From: Sphingomonas yabuuchiae
GTDB taxonomy: Bacteria > Pseudomonadota > Alphaproteobacteria > Sphingomonadales > Sphingomonadaceae
NCBI RefSeq assembly: GCF_001477495.1
Contig: NZ_LDTF01000010.1
Location: 1 to 32,964 of the forward strand
Length of the DNA: 32,964 nt
Direction of reading: 5' to 3'
The first letter of the stretch is position 1. Every line of letters begins with the position of its first letter. Below are positions 17,046-27,717 of the stretch, one piece after another. Both the position numbers and the translations under genes were made by a program. The notes beneath the pieces are model-generated. The model was given only the letters and a program-made list of their open reading frames with translations, had not been told where the DNA came from and made no database searches.

Positions 17046-17630
17046 ATGTCAGCCCCCCTCCCCTCTCGCCATTCCGGCGACGTCACGCCCATGCTCCGGA
17101 CCGATCGGCGGGGCGCGGTGATCGTCGAGTTCGCGCTGGTCGCCGCGCCGTTCATCGCGCTGCTGCTGGCGATCCTCCAGTCGAGCCTCGCCTATCTGGC
17201 GCAGGAGGCGCTGGAGAGTGCGGTCGAGGTCGCGGCGCGCGGTATCGTCACCGGCCAGACCCAGGCCGCCGATCTGCACGGCCTCGGCACCGGCCTGACC
17301 AAGGCGCAGCTGGCGGAGCGGTTCCGCAGCAAGGGGTGCCAGTCGCTGCCCAGCTTCCTCTCCTGCTCGCGGCTGTTCGTCGATGTGCAGAGCGTGGCGG
17401 CGGGGGCGACCATCCCGATCGGCGGCATGGGGGCGCTGAACTTCGATGCGGTGACCCGGAAGTTCACCGACCTGTCCTATGACGTGGGATCGCAGGGTTC
17501 GCTGGTCACGGTGCGCTTCATCTATCTCTGGCCGATGCCGATCGCGCCAGCCGCCGATCTGTCGCCGCTGAGCGGCAAGCCGACCATCCTGATCGCGACA
17601 TCGGTGTCGAAGACCGAGGCCTATCTGTGA
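17046..17630 (+). CDS. TadE-like pilus/secretion pseudopilin
   Basis: A 194-aa protein with the TadE N-terminal pattern: a basic stretch, then RRGAVIVEFALVAAPFIALLLAILQSSLAYLAQ (about 21-54), in which the Glu at position 28 is the TadE-type fifth-position acid, followed by one membrane helix and a periplasmic domain with two Cys pairs (near KGCQSLPSFLSCSRL). TadE-like minor pseudopilins belong to Flp/Tad pilus systems. GGAAGGA lies about 12 bases before the ATG. First gene of a three-gene operon; its TGA overlaps the next GTG start. Confidence 0.82.
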   Translation: MSAPLPSRHSGDVTPMLRTDRRGAVIVEFALVAAPFIALLLAILQSSLAYLAQEALESAVEVAARGIVTGQTQAADLHGLGTGLTKAQLAERFRSKGCQSLPSFLSCSRLFVDVQSVAAGATIPIGGMGALNFDAVTRKFTDLSYDVGSQGSLVTVRFIYLWPMPIAPAADLSPLSGKPTILIATSVSKTEAYL

Positions 17631-18169
17631 CGGCGCGCGTGTTTCGGACCCTGCGCGGCGACACGCGCGGCGTCGCACTGGTCGAATTCGCGATCATCCT
17701 GCCGGTGATGCTGGTCCTGTATCTGGGCGGGGTGCAGTTGCAGGACACGATGGCGTGCAAGCGCAAGGTGACGATCACCGCCCGCGCCGCCGTCGACCTG
17801 ATCGCCCAGAACGCGACCGGCAAGATGACGAAGGCCGAAATCCAGTCGAACCTGATCGCGGCCTCGCAGGTGATGCAGCCCTATGCCGCCGGTAGCGCGC
17901 AAATCCGGGTGAGTCAGGTTTTCACCGACCAGAATCGCAAGACGTCGGTCATCTGGAGCCGGGGTCAGAATATCCAGGGCTATCGCCGTGGCGCTCGCCC
18001 GCCCATTCCGACGGCGATGAGAGTTCCCGGCACGACGTTCCTCGTTGCCGAAATACGCTACCCCTATCGTCCCGTTGCGACCTTCGGCGGTGTCGGCGCG
18101 ATGACGCTGAGCGATACCTTGTGGATGGTGCCGCGCAACACGGACCAGATCACCTGTTTGGATTGCTGA
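17627..18169 (+). CDS. Second TadE/TadF-like pseudopilin
   Basis: A 180-aa protein with TRGVALVEFAIILPVMLVLYLGGVQLQDTMA at 13-43, giving Glu20 and a single membrane helix, then a periplasmic region ending in DQITCLDC. The start is GTG at 17627, overlapping the previous stop by 4 bp, which implies coupled translation. It is probably the partner of the TadE-like protein just upstream; both are related to but distinct from the third, TadG-like protein. Confidence 0.8.
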   Translation: MTARVFRTLRGDTRGVALVEFAIILPVMLVLYLGGVQLQDTMACKRKVTITARAAVDLIAQNATGKMTKAEIQSNLIAASQVMQPYAAGSAQIRVSQVFTDQNRKTSVIWSRGQNIQGYRRGARPPIPTAMRVPGTTFLVAEIRYPYRPVATFGGVGAMTLSDTLWMVPRNTDQITCLDC

Positions 18170-18174
18170 AAGTC

Positions 18175-19494
18175 ATGATCCCCGCACTTCTCCGATCCAC
18201 AAGCGACGCGCTGCGGAACCGCCGTGGTGCGGTGATGATGATGTTCGCCATGGCGCTGCCCATACTGATCTTCTCGATCGGAATGGGGATCGATTATGCG
18301 CGCGCGATGAAGGCGCAGACCAGGATGAACGCAGTCGCGGATTCGGCTGCGCTGTCGGCGGTCAGCAAGATCGCGATGAACATGACGGACGGCGATGCCG
18401 TGGCCTATGCCCGCAAGATCTTCGACGCCCAGGCCCAATCGCTCGTCACGGCGGGCGACATCCGTATTGCGGATGTCAGGATCGATGCGCCGACGGATAA
18501 TACCGGTCGCCGCAGCGCCACGGTCAGCTACAAGGCGACATCCAACAATGTCTTTGCGAAGATCCTGGGGCTGAACACGCTGGCCATCGGAGGACGATCG
18601 CAAACGACCAACGCCCTGGCGCCCAACATCAACTTCTACATGCTGCTGGACGTTTCCAGTTCCATGGCGTTGCCGACGACCAGCGCAGGGCTGGCCAAGG
18701 TGGCGGCCAGCAACTCCAGCAACTGCCAGTTCGCCTGTCATTCGGTCAATGACCTGAAGGGGCGCAGCGCCAACGGAGCCACGACCGACTTGTACGGTGT
18801 GGCGCAATCCTATGGGCTGACGCTACGGATCGACGACGAGGGTACAGCGGTATCGCGGCTGACGACGAATGCCACCAACACCTCCAGCAAAACCGGGGCA
18901 AAGTACCAGATCGCCGTTGCGTTGTTCCGGGGGCGGGGGGGCTTTCTGCTTAAACAAAATCTTACGGATAAGATGTCGGACGTCATTGCGTCGACGAAAA
19001 ATCTTGCGCCCTTCCAATATGATCGGAACGGTTGTCCGACGGCCGAATGCCAGTCGAGCGAAGTGGGTTACCTGGATACGGACACCGGTATCAGTGACGC
19101 GATGGAGCAGATCAACAACGTCATGCAAACGCCGGGCACCGGAATTAACAACGCTCAGCCTCAAACAGTGATGTTCTTGGTGACCGATGGCATGCGCGAT
19201 GAATTGCGTGATGGCGGGCTTCCAGAGATCGCGATCGACACGGTGCCCTGCAATGCCATCAAGGCGCGTGGTATTCGGATCGCCGTTCTTTACACCGAAT
19301 ATCTGCCGGAATCGCTGACCGGCGACTGGTGGTCGGAAACCTATATCAAGCCCAATCTCTACAAGATCGAACCTGCGTTGCAGGCGTGTGCGTCGCCCGG
19401 TCTCTACACCAAGGTTTCGACCGATCAGGATATTTCGGCGGCCATGGCCGCGCTGTTCCAGAACGCCGTCGCGACCGCGCGGATCACGCAATAA
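18175..19494 (+). CDS. TadG-like protein with von Willebrand factor A domain
   Basis: A 439-aa protein: a basic N terminus and RRGAVMMMFAMALPILIFSIGMGIDYARAM (17-44) form the Tad-type anchor helix; NAVADSAALSAV (52-63) is the typical segment after it. From about 155 a vWA domain opens with FYMLLDVSSSM, the MIDAS pattern DxSxS at Asp159, Ser161 and Ser163; FLVTDGMRDE places another metal-site Asp at 338. Several Cys residues may form disulfides in the periplasm. It lies 5 bp after the preceding TadE-like gene. No tadA, rcpC, cpaB or flp gene lies within the window, so the rest of the machinery must be elsewhere. Confidence 0.83.
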   Translation: MIPALLRSTSDALRNRRGAVMMMFAMALPILIFSIGMGIDYARAMKAQTRMNAVADSAALSAVSKIAMNMTDGDAVAYARKIFDAQAQSLVTAGDIRIADVRIDAPTDNTGRRSATVSYKATSNNVFAKILGLNTLAIGGRSQTTNALAPNINFYMLLDVSSSMALPTTSAGLAKVAASNSSNCQFACHSVNDLKGRSANGATTDLYGVAQSYGLTLRIDDEGTAVSRLTTNATNTSSKTGAKYQIAVALFRGRGGFLLKQNLTDKMSDVIASTKNLAPFQYDRNGCPTAECQSSEVGYLDTDTGISDAMEQINNVMQTPGTGINNAQPQTVMFLVTDGMRDELRDGGLPEIAIDTVPCNAIKARGIRIAVLYTEYLPESLTGDWWSETYIKPNLYKIEPALQACASPGLYTKVSTDQDISAAMAALFQNAVATARITQ

Positions 19495-19499
19495 GCTTA

Positions 19500-19522
19500 G
19501 GGGCGGGGTCTATCCCCGCCCC
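19500..19522. terminator. GC hairpin between convergent tadG-like gene and uup
   Basis: A perfect 9-bp stem (19500-19508 with 19514-19522) and a 5-base loop begin 5 bp after the tadG-like stop and end 2 bp before the uup stop. There is no T-run on the plus side. The position suggests termination in both directions. Confidence 0.65.
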
Positions 19523-19524
19523 GA

Positions 19525-21309
<1,785 letters not shown>

Positions 21310-21422
21310 GATGGCCTTGCAGTTAGGGGCGGATGCGGAACCCGGCAAGCGGTCCATGCGCTGTCGCGCGGCTGCATGATCCATTCAGAGGCTGTTCAAC
21401 GGTTGACCGCTATGCCAATTTC

Positions 21423-21740
21423 ATGTCGATGACCGTCCTTCTGGCTCTGCTCGCCGCACCGCTGGGTTCACCGCCGATGATCGAGGCCCCGATGGGGATG
21501 GGCCCCGATCAACGTCGCGGCGACCAGATGCGCGCCTATCAGCAGCGCAAGGAAGGCAATCTGTCGCTGCGCGAGATCGAGGCGCGGGTCGTGCCGACCA
21601 TGCGCGATTCGCAGTATATCGGTTTCGATTATGATGCGGGTGCGTCGGTTTACACGCTCAAATTCCTGCGCAATGGCACGGTGATCTGGGTGGAGGTGGA
21701 CGGCCGTACCGGCAAGGTCATCGGCCGAACCGACGGCTGA
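21423..21740 (+). CDS. Small exported PepSY-like protein
   Basis: A 105-aa protein with a short signal-like N terminus (SMTVLLALLAAPLGSPP). Its C-terminal half (LSLREIEARVVPTMRDSQYIGFDYDAGASVYTLKFLRNGTVIWVEVDGRTGKVIGRTDG) has the PepSY pattern: helix, strand pair, then VEVDGRTGKV. PepSY domains are thought to regulate peptidases or sense envelope state. It lies 46 bp upstream of the response regulator in the same direction, so it may belong to the regulon or modulate the sensor. The ATG at 21423 or 21429 could both serve; the ATG at 21333 would bury the signal peptide. Confidence 0.72.
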   Translation: MSMTVLLALLAAPLGSPPMIEAPMGMGPDQRRGDQMRAYQQRKEGNLSLREIEARVVPTMRDSQYIGFDYDAGASVYTLKFLRNGTVIWVEVDGRTGKVIGRTDG

Positions 21741-21758
21741 TGACCGGCTTGTCGGTCA
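21741..21758. promoter_or_regulatory. Inverted repeat upstream of the response regulator
   Basis: TGACCG (21741-21746) and CGGTCA (21753-21758) form a perfect 6-bp inverted repeat with a 6-base spacer, placed just after the PepSY stop and about 28 bp before the regulator ATG. It could be a hairpin or a site bound by the regulator. A CAGGGAG ribosome site at 21772-21778 decides the start at 21787. Confidence 0.35.
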
Positions 21759-21786
21759 ACCCCATACAAATACAGGGAGTTTTGCG

Positions 21787-22476
21787 ATGCGCGTTCTGAT
21801 CGTCGAGGACGAGCCCAATCTCGGCCAGCAGTTGAAGGCCACGTTGGAAGGCGCGGGCTATGCCATCGACCTCGCCACCGATGGCGAGGAAGGGCATTTT
21901 CTGGGTTCGACCGAAAGCTATGACGCGATCGTGCTCGACCTGGGGTTGCCGGAAATCGACGGGCTGACCGTGCTCGACCGCTGGCGCAAGGAGGGCAAGA
22001 CGACGCCCGTCCTCGTCCTGACCGCGCGCGACAGTTGGTCGGACAAGGTGGCGGGTCTGGACGCGGGCGCCGACGACTATGTCGCCAAGCCGTTCCAGAC
22101 CGAGGAGCTGATCGCCCGTTTGCGCGCGCTGATCCGCCGCGCCAGCGGCAACGCCTCGTCCGAGCTGACCGCGGGCGATGTCCGTCTCGACACCCGTTCG
22201 GGCAAGGTCACGCGCGCGGGCGAGCCGGTGAAGCTGACCGCGCAGGAATATAAGCTGCTGTCCTATCTGCTCCATCACAAGGGCAAGGTGGTCAGCCGGA
22301 CCGAGCTGATCGAGCATATCTACGACCAGGATTTCGACCGCGATTCGAACACGATCGAGGTGTTCGTGACGCGCATCCGCAAGAAGCTGGGCCAGGACGT
22401 GATCACGACCATCCGGGGCCTGGGTTACAGCTTGGACGATCCGGCGGCGGGGGCGGCGGCGGGTTCGGCGGCCTGA
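21787..22476 (+). CDS. OmpR/PhoB-family response regulator
   Basis: A 229-aa two-component transcription factor. The receiver has the acidic pocket EDE (7-9), phospho-acceptor Asp51 in IVLDLGLPEIDG, Thr in LVLTARD and the conserved Lys in YVAKPF. A winged-helix DNA-binding domain follows (about 128-220), with KLTAQEYKLLSYLLHHKGKVVSRTELIEHIYDQDFDRDSNTIEVFVTRIRKKLG and TIRGLGYSL. It resembles PhoP-type regulators. The sensor kinase begins 13 bp after the stop, so the two form a pair. Confidence 0.93.
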   Translation: MRVLIVEDEPNLGQQLKATLEGAGYAIDLATDGEEGHFLGSTESYDAIVLDLGLPEIDGLTVLDRWRKEGKTTPVLVLTARDSWSDKVAGLDAGADDYVAKPFQTEELIARLRALIRRASGNASSELTAGDVRLDTRSGKVTRAGEPVKLTAQEYKLLSYLLHHKGKVVSRTELIEHIYDQDFDRDSNTIEVFVTRIRKKLGQDVITTIRGLGYSLDDPAAGAAAGSAA

Positions 22477-22489
22477 TCCGGCTTTTTCC

Positions 22490-23857
22490 GTGACGGAGGG
22501 ACATACACCGCGCCGGACGCTGCGCACGGGATCGCTGTCGCGCCGCATGATCCTGATCGCCGCGACTTGGATGCTGCTCCTGTTGACCGGCGGCGGTTTC
22601 GCGCTCGACCGGGTGCTGGTGTCCGCCGTCACGCAGAATTTCGACGACCGCCAGGCCTATGTGCTCCAGTCGCTATTGGTGTCGGCGGCGGTGGATTCGG
22701 AGGGCGAGGTCTGGTTCAACCGCGAGCCCGCCGACCAGGGCTTTCTGGAGCCGGGATCGGGCATCTACTGGCAGGTGTCGGGCAAGGGGCATGAGCCCTT
22801 TCCGTCACGCTCGCTCTGGGACCGGCGGCTGGCGTTCGGCTCGGCGCATAATGACGACACGATCCACGTCTATACCAGCACGCAATTCCCGGACGAGAAG
22901 CTGCGCGTCGTCGAACGCGATGTGAAGCTGCCCGGTTCGGACGTGCGCTGGCGGTTCCAGGTGGCGCAGCGGACGACCGGGTTGGACGCGCAGATCGGGG
23001 CGCTGCGACGGACGCTGGTGCGCAGCTTCGCGCTGCTGGGCGTCGGCCTGTTGCTGATGGCGGCGATGCAGACCTTTTACGGCCTCTATCCCTTGCGCCG
23101 CGTGCGCGAGGAGATCGCAGCGATGCGCGCCGGGAAAGCCGATCGCATCTCCGACGCGATGCCCAACGAGGTCGCGCCGATGGTCGAGGAGCTGAACGCG
23201 CTCATCGAGCATAACGAGAAACAGGCCGAGGAGGCGCGGCGGCACGCGGGCAATCTGGCGCATGCGCTGAAGACTCCGCTGACCGTCATCATGAACGCCG
23301 CGACCGCCCAGTCCGAGGATCTGGCAGAGACGGTGATCCGCGAGGCGCGCACGATGCGGCGGCAGGTCGACCATCATCTGGCGCGCGCGCGTGCGGTCGG
23401 GCGGCGCGGCTCGGCACATAGCCGCGCCGAGGTCTGGCCCAGCCTGCAATCGGTCGAGCGCGCCGTCGGCCGCCTCTACCGCCATGTCCGTATCGATGTG
23501 GACGGGCCGAAGGATCTGGTCGTCCATGTCGAGCGCCAGGACCTGGACGAGATGCTGGGCAACTTGGTCGAGAACGCCGCCAAATATGGCGGCGGCAGCG
23601 TCTTCGTGACGGTGGCGGCACAGGCCGGCTTCGTCGAGATCCTGGTCGAGGACGACGGCACCGGCATTCCGGAAGACCAGCGTGTCCGTATCTTCGATCG
23701 CGGCGTGCGGCTGGACACGGGCAAGCCGGGGACGGGCCTTGGCCTGGCGATCGTGCGTGACGTGGCGGAGATTTACGGCGGCACGGTCGGGCTGGAGGAA
23801 AGCGAGGACCTGGGCGGACTGCTCGTAAGGCTCAGGCTTCCGGCGGCGGTGGGGTGA
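22490..23857 (+). CDS. PhoQ-like membrane sensor histidine kinase
   Basis: A 455-aa kinase with two membrane helices (about 19-40 and 178-200) flanking a ~135-residue periplasmic sensor region, then a HAMP-like linker (YPLRRVREEIAAMRAGKADRI). The phosphorylated His258 lies in NLAHALKTPLTVI, a PhoQ-type H-box. The ATPase has LGNLVENAAKYG, EDDGTGIPEDQRVRIFDRGVR and GTGLGLAIV. The start is GTG at 22490 with a poor ribosome site; an ATG at 22547 would place the start right at the first helix. Its partner is the regulator just upstream. The periplasmic ligand is unknown; a neighbouring PepSY protein may feed into it. Element B copy 2 begins 9 bp after the stop. Confidence 0.9.
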   Translation: MTEGHTPRRTLRTGSLSRRMILIAATWMLLLLTGGGFALDRVLVSAVTQNFDDRQAYVLQSLLVSAAVDSEGEVWFNREPADQGFLEPGSGIYWQVSGKGHEPFPSRSLWDRRLAFGSAHNDDTIHVYTSTQFPDEKLRVVERDVKLPGSDVRWRFQVAQRTTGLDAQIGALRRTLVRSFALLGVGLLLMAAMQTFYGLYPLRRVREEIAAMRAGKADRISDAMPNEVAPMVEELNALIEHNEKQAEEARRHAGNLAHALKTPLTVIMNAATAQSEDLAETVIREARTMRRQVDHHLARARAVGRRGSAHSRAEVWPSLQSVERAVGRLYRHVRIDVDGPKDLVVHVERQDLDEMLGNLVENAAKYGGGSVFVTVAAQAGFVEILVEDDGTGIPEDQRVRIFDRGVRLDTGKPGTGLGLAIVRDVAEIYGGTVGLEESEDLGGLLVRLRLPAAVG

Positions 23858-23865
23858 TATCGGGT

Positions 23866-24210
23866 CGTGCGAAGCCGCGATGGCGTGAACAGGATTATGT
23901 TCGCGCAGAGGCGCGGAGGACGCAGAGGTGTCTTGTGGGGCTGGGCCAAATCGCCCCGTCTTATGTCTTTGCTGGCGGCCTGACGGATTTCATTCCTCCC
24001 CTGTAAGGGGAGGGGGACCATCCGGAGGATGGTGGAGGGGTGTCCTCCTATCGACAGCGCGACACCCCTCCGTCAGCGCTTCGCGCTGCCACCTCCCCTT
24101 AAATGGGAGGAATGAGAGGGTCCGGTTCATTCAAGCCAAACCCCCTCCGCGTCCTCCGCGCCTCCGCGCGAACCATCTTTTCTTCGCGACATCGCGGTTT
24201 CGCGTGAACC
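23866..24210. repeat. Dispersed long palindrome B, copy 2 (with element A inside)
   Basis: The left arm (about 23866-23934) and right arm (about 24140-24210) are imperfect reverse complements, sharing the GTTCGCGC.GAGGCGCGGAGG core and an outer section with CGCGAAGCCGCGATG-like sequence. The loop contains the complete second copy of element A (23989-24114). The element fills the convergent gap between the sensor kinase and the LLM oxidoreductase and ends 8 bp before the latter's stop codon. This accounts for nearly all of the 361-bp gene-free stretch. Confidence 0.88.
23989..24114. repeat. Dispersed multi-stem palindromic element A, copy 2
   Basis: Aligned to copy 1 (5531-5654), the outer arms (23993-24013 with 24092-24112), the 11-bp inner stem and both hairpin frames are kept. 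Hairpin 1 (24017-24033) and hairpin 2 (24074-24088) differ from copy 1 by swapped base pairs and by loop bases, so the folding is conserved although the sequence is not. It lies in the loop of element B copy 2. Confidence 0.9.
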
Positions 24211-24218
24211 CAAAAAGT

Positions 24219-25220
24219 TCAGGCCGCCACCATACCCAACGCATCCATGGCCCGCGCCGCGATCCCGATCGACCGCTTGCGCGAGTCATGGTCGAAGATC
24301 GAGCTGACCACCATCACCTCATCCACCTTGGTCCGCTCGACGAAGGCCGCCAACTGCCGCTCCACGGTCGCGGGCGAGCCGATCGCCGAGCAGGACAGGA
24401 CATGGTCGAGGATCGCCGATCCCTGCACGCCCAGGCTCTCACGATAGCCGGGGACGGGCGGGGGCAGCTTGCCGGGGTTGCCGGTGCGCAGCGCGACGAA
24501 GGCCTGTTGCTGCGAACTGGCCAGCCATTCGGCCTCCTCATCCGTGTCGGCGGCGAATACGTTGAAGCCCGCCATCGCATAGGGCTTGTCGAGTACCGCC
24601 GACGGCCGGAAGTCGCGGCGATAAATCGCCAGCGCATCGTCCAGCGCATCGGGCGCGAAGTGCGAGGCGAAGGCATAGGGAAGGCCCAGTGCGGCGGCGA
24701 GTTGCGCGCCATAAAGGCTCGACCCCAATATCCACATTTGCGGTTTCGCGCCCGCGCCCGGCGTCGCGACGATGCCGGTCTGGCCGTCATCGGCGAAATA
24801 GCTTTGCAACTCCATCACGTCGCGCGGGAAGGCGTTGGGATCGCTGTCGAGCGTCCGGCGCAGCGCGCGGGCGACGCGCTGGTCCGATCCCGGCGCACGG
24901 CCCAGCCCCAGGTCGATTCGACCGGGGAACAGTGCATCGAGCGTCCCGAACTGCTCGGCGATGGTCAGCGGCGCATGGTTGGGCAGCATGATGCCGCCCG
25001 CGCCGATGCGAATGGTCTTCGTCGCCTGCCCGATATGGGCCAGTACGACGGCGGTCGCGGCCGACGCGATGCCCGCCATGCCGTGATGCTCGGCGGTCCA
25101 GTAACGGTGATAGCCGACTGCCTCGGCATGGGCGGCGAGGTCGGCGGCGTTGGCCAGCGCCTGGGCCACGGTGCCGCCTTCGACGACGGGCACCAGATCG
25201 AGCAGGGAATAGCGTGTCAT
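24219..25220 (-). CDS. LLM-class flavin-dependent oxidoreductase
   Basis: A 333-aa luciferase-like monooxygenase family protein that would use FMNH2 from a reductase. Family stretches are [14 protein letters not shown] at the N terminus, [77 protein letters not shown], and [28 protein letters not shown]. This is the YhbW-type subgroup of single-component-looking members. The substrate is unknown. There is no good ribosome site before the ATG, although the sequence similarity starts exactly there. The S8 protease gene ends 49 bp upstream in the same direction. Confidence 0.88.
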   Translation of the reverse strand: MTRYSLLDLVPVVEGGTVAQALANAADLAAHAEAVGYHRYWTAEHHGMAGIASAATAVVLAHIGQATKTIRIGAGGIMLPNHAPLTIAEQFGTLDALFPGRIDLGLGRAPGSDQRVARALRRTLDSDPNAFPRDVMELQSYFADDGQTGIVATPGAGAKPQMWILGSSLYGAQLAAALGLPYAFASHFAPDALDDALAIYRRDFRPSAVLDKPYAMAGFNVFAADTDEEAEWLASSQQQAFVALRTGNPGKLPPPVPGYRESLGVQGSAILDHVLSCSAIGSPATVERQLAAFVERTKVDEVMVVSSIFDHDSRKRSIGIAARAMDALGMVAA

Positions 25221-25269
25221 GTGAAGGAGATGGGGACGATCCGCCGCCCCCGCCAGCCAAGACCGCGTA

Positions 25270-27573
25270 TCAGAAGGTCAAGCCATACTTCACCGCCAGG
25301 CCCCGCTCGGGCGGCAGCCTCGCGATATTGCCGGGGTCGCGCCGCCAGAACAGATGCGTCGACCACTCGCCCCCGCCCAGCCGGATGCCGTGGCGCAGTT
25401 CGACCAGCGTTTCCTGCCCCGCCGGGGCCAGCGACAGCCGGTTCGTCGTCCAGCCATCGACTTGGCCGGTGGCATAATCCCAATGACCGGGCAGCCGCAG
25501 GTCCAGCCCGCCGCCACTGACCCGCAAGGGCCGCGACAGGCGCAGGTCGATCCGGTCGTGGCCGAACAGTCCGACCTTGCCCGCCTCGACCGACCAGGCC
25601 CGGCTGGCCAGCACCCCGCCACCCAGGCCGCCGACCGCGCGCGTCCAGCCGCTGCGCCAGCGCGCGCCCAGCGTCCAGCCGCCATCGTCCTGCCAGCGCG
25701 CCGCCCCGTCGGCGAACCAGCTGAGCCCGCGCGCCTGGCCCAGTGCGCCGCCGAACCAGCCGCCCAGCACGGTCGACTGCTCGTCCAGCCGGGTCACGCC
25801 CAAGGTCGCGGCGACTGGCCCGATCCTGCGGTCGAACGTCACCGTCATCTGGTCATAGCCCGGCGCGGCCATGCCCGGCATCGGCGCGGCGAAGCGGCCA
25901 TTCTCCGCCGCGACGCTGACGCCCACCCGGCCCATGACATGATGCACGGCAGCCGCGGCGCGGGGCGCGCGGTCCATGCCCGCGCCGGGATCGGTCATCA
26001 GATAGGCGGGGCCGGACTGGCCGGTCCACCCGGACACCATCGCGTCGCCGGTGCTGGCAAAGCCGAATCCGATGGCCGTGTCGGGGGTGAGCGTCTGGGT
26101 GACGCTGCCGGCCACGATTCGCTGCACGGCGCCGGGGGCGTCCGTCGGGACGATCGCGCGCAGCCGCGCCTCGCCGGGTGACGTGATCGCGCGGGTCAGT
26201 GCGATCGAACGGGGGCCGTCGCTGACCACCATGCCCTCGATCCGGCCGAGCAGCGATGGCGCCAGCATCGGTCGCGGCGCGGCCTGCGCCACGGTGGCGG
26301 ATATGTCGACATGGTAGGCGCGGGCATAGCTGTCGAGCGCGACCAGGGTCAGCCCCTCCGCCCGCGAATCGCCCATGGCCGGGGACAGCCGCGCATTGAC
26401 CCCCATCGAGACGGCGGCGCCGGTCCCCGCCACACTGGTGCCGCCGACCGGTTGGAAGGCGGCGGTCAGGTCCAGCGTGCCGCGGCCATAGACATCGTCG
26501 GTGCCGCTCGTTCCCGCTTCGCGCGCGGTGCGCAGCAGCAGGTCGGCGATCTGCGCGCCGGTCAGGTTGGGAAAGGCCTGGGCAAGCAGGGCGACCGCGC
26601 CGCTGATCTGCGGCGCGGCAAAGGAAGTGCCCGACCAGAGGAACCGCTCGCCCTTGGCATCGGGGGCCTCCACCCGTTCGCCCAGCGCGGTCAGGTAATG
26701 GGCGGCCGACTGGCCCGCCCGGTTGCTGAACGACGAGATGGTGCCGCTGGCGTTCACCGATCCGGCGATGATGACCTGTCCGCGCGCGACCGCATCATTG
26801 TTGGCGATCTGCGCCATCAGCGTGGGGTTGGACTCGCCGTCATTGCCCGCCGAGATGACGATCACCATGCCCGCCGCCGTCGCCCGACCGATCGCGGCAA
26901 GCAGCGCGCCGGGCTGAGCCTCGTTGGAGCCGAGCGAGATGTTGACGACCCGCGCGCCCGCGCTGCGGGCGGTGTCCAGACCTCGGGCGATGGCGTCGGA
27001 GGAAAAGCTGCACGTCCCGCCCAGTCCGCCATTTTCGGTGGAGCCGCCGCAGCTGCCCGGCTGGTCCGCGCGCAGCACGACCAGCGTCGCGTCGAACGCC
27101 ACGCCCTGCGCCCGGCTGCCGCTGCGTCCGCCCAGCGCGGTGAAGGCGACGGCGGTGCCGTGCCCGTCCAGATCGCCGGTGCCGCGCGTCCCCGCGACAT
27201 CGGCAGAGGCGCTGGAGATCCGCCCGGTGAACGCGCCGGTGCGGTCGTCCACGCCCGAGTCGATAACGCCCACGGCAACACCCGTGCCGGTCGCCCCGCG
27301 CTGATAGGCGGCCAGCGCGTTCATCGCGACCGCGCCCGTCGTCGCACGATAGCCCGGCGTGTCGTAATTCTGGGTCGGTGCGGGGGTAGGGGTAGGGGTA
27401 GGGGTAGTCGGTGTCGGCGTCGGACTGGCGATCGGGGCGGGAATCGACTGGATGCCGTTGCCGCTGCCGCCACAGGCCGCGACCATCGTGCCCGCGCCGA
27501 TCACCAGGCTCCAGACTGTCGCGATGCCCCCGGCACCGCGCGCTTTCCGCGCTCGCAAGCTCCGCCCCCTCAT
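25270..27573 (-). CDS. Subtilisin-like (S8) serine protease with C-terminal barrel-like region
   Basis: A 767-aa exported protease. A basic N terminus and hydrophobic segment end in MVAAC (Cys34), a possible lipobox. A Pro/Thr linker (50-68, alternating P and T) follows. The S8 triad is Asp105 in [10 protein letters not shown], His138 in DLDGHGT and Ser317 in [18 protein letters not shown]; Asn244 in SAGND is the oxyanion residue. After about 385 the protein is beta-rich, and the last ~250 residues alternate in the manner of outer-membrane strands and end ...AVKYGLTF with a terminal Phe, as in autotransporter-type S8 proteins. A lipidated N terminus with a barrel is unusual, so either the lipobox or the barrel may be misread. 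The ATG at 27573 begins the signal region; upstream in-frame ATGs precede it without support. Confidence 0.82.
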   Translation of the reverse strand: MRGRSLRARKARGAGGIATVWSLVIGAGTMVAACGGSGNGIQSIPAPIASPTPTPTTPTPTPTPAPTQNYDTPGYRATTGAVAMNALAAYQRGATGTGVAVGVIDSGVDDRTGAFTGRISSASADVAGTRGTGDLDGHGTAVAFTALGGRSGSRAQGVAFDATLVVLRADQPGSCGGSTENGGLGGTCSFSSDAIARGLDTARSAGARVVNISLGSNEAQPGALLAAIGRATAAGMVIVISAGNDGESNPTLMAQIANNDAVARGQVIIAGSVNASGTISSFSNRAGQSAAHYLTALGERVEAPDAKGERFLWSGTSFAAPQISGAVALLAQAFPNLTGAQIADLLLRTAREAGTSGTDDVYGRGTLDLTAAFQPVGGTSVAGTGAAVSMGVNARLSPAMGDSRAEGLTLVALDSYARAYHVDISATVAQAAPRPMLAPSLLGRIEGMVVSDGPRSIALTRAITSPGEARLRAIVPTDAPGAVQRIVAGSVTQTLTPDTAIGFGFASTGDAMVSGWTGQSGPAYLMTDPGAGMDRAPRAAAAVHHVMGRVGVSVAAENGRFAAPMPGMAAPGYDQMTVTFDRRIGPVAATLGVTRLDEQSTVLGGWFGGALGQARGLSWFADGAARWQDDGGWTLGARWRSGWTRAVGGLGGGVLASRAWSVEAGKVGLFGHDRIDLRLSRPLRVSGGGLDLRLPGHWDYATGQVDGWTTNRLSLAPAGQETLVELRHGIRLGGGEWSTHLFWRRDPGNIARLPPERGLAVKYGLTF
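27383..27406. repeat. Four tandem GGGGTA hexamers (G-quadruplex-type run)
   Basis: Four exact copies of the 6-bp unit GGGGTA on the plus strand, inside the S8 protease gene, where the complementary strand encodes alternating Thr and Pro of the linker. Four G4 tracts spaced by TA match the pattern for an intramolecular G-quadruplex on the transcribed (template) strand. Copy-number changes of this unit would keep the frame. Confidence 0.9.
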
Positions 27574-27717
27574 TCCATCATTCCGCCTGCCCAACCGACA
27601 GGGGTGAGCCCGGCGCTCAGGATAGCAAGATTTTCTTGCACCATGATTAAGGGGTGGCAGGAGATGGGCCACGGGCCGGCTTGCGGCCATGGGGCCTCGC
27701 GCCTACACGCTGCCGCC

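Noticed and set aside
16106..17155. Long leftward N-terminal extension of the DUF2238 gene
   Set aside because: It lies opposite the dienelactone-hydrolase-like gene and reads as Arg/Gly-rich shadow sequence; the family match starts only at 16105.
26311..27717. 470-residue N-terminal extension of the HAD phosphatase
   Set aside because: This part overlaps the S8 protease on the opposite strand and has no HAD or other domain; motif I is near residue 14 of the short form.
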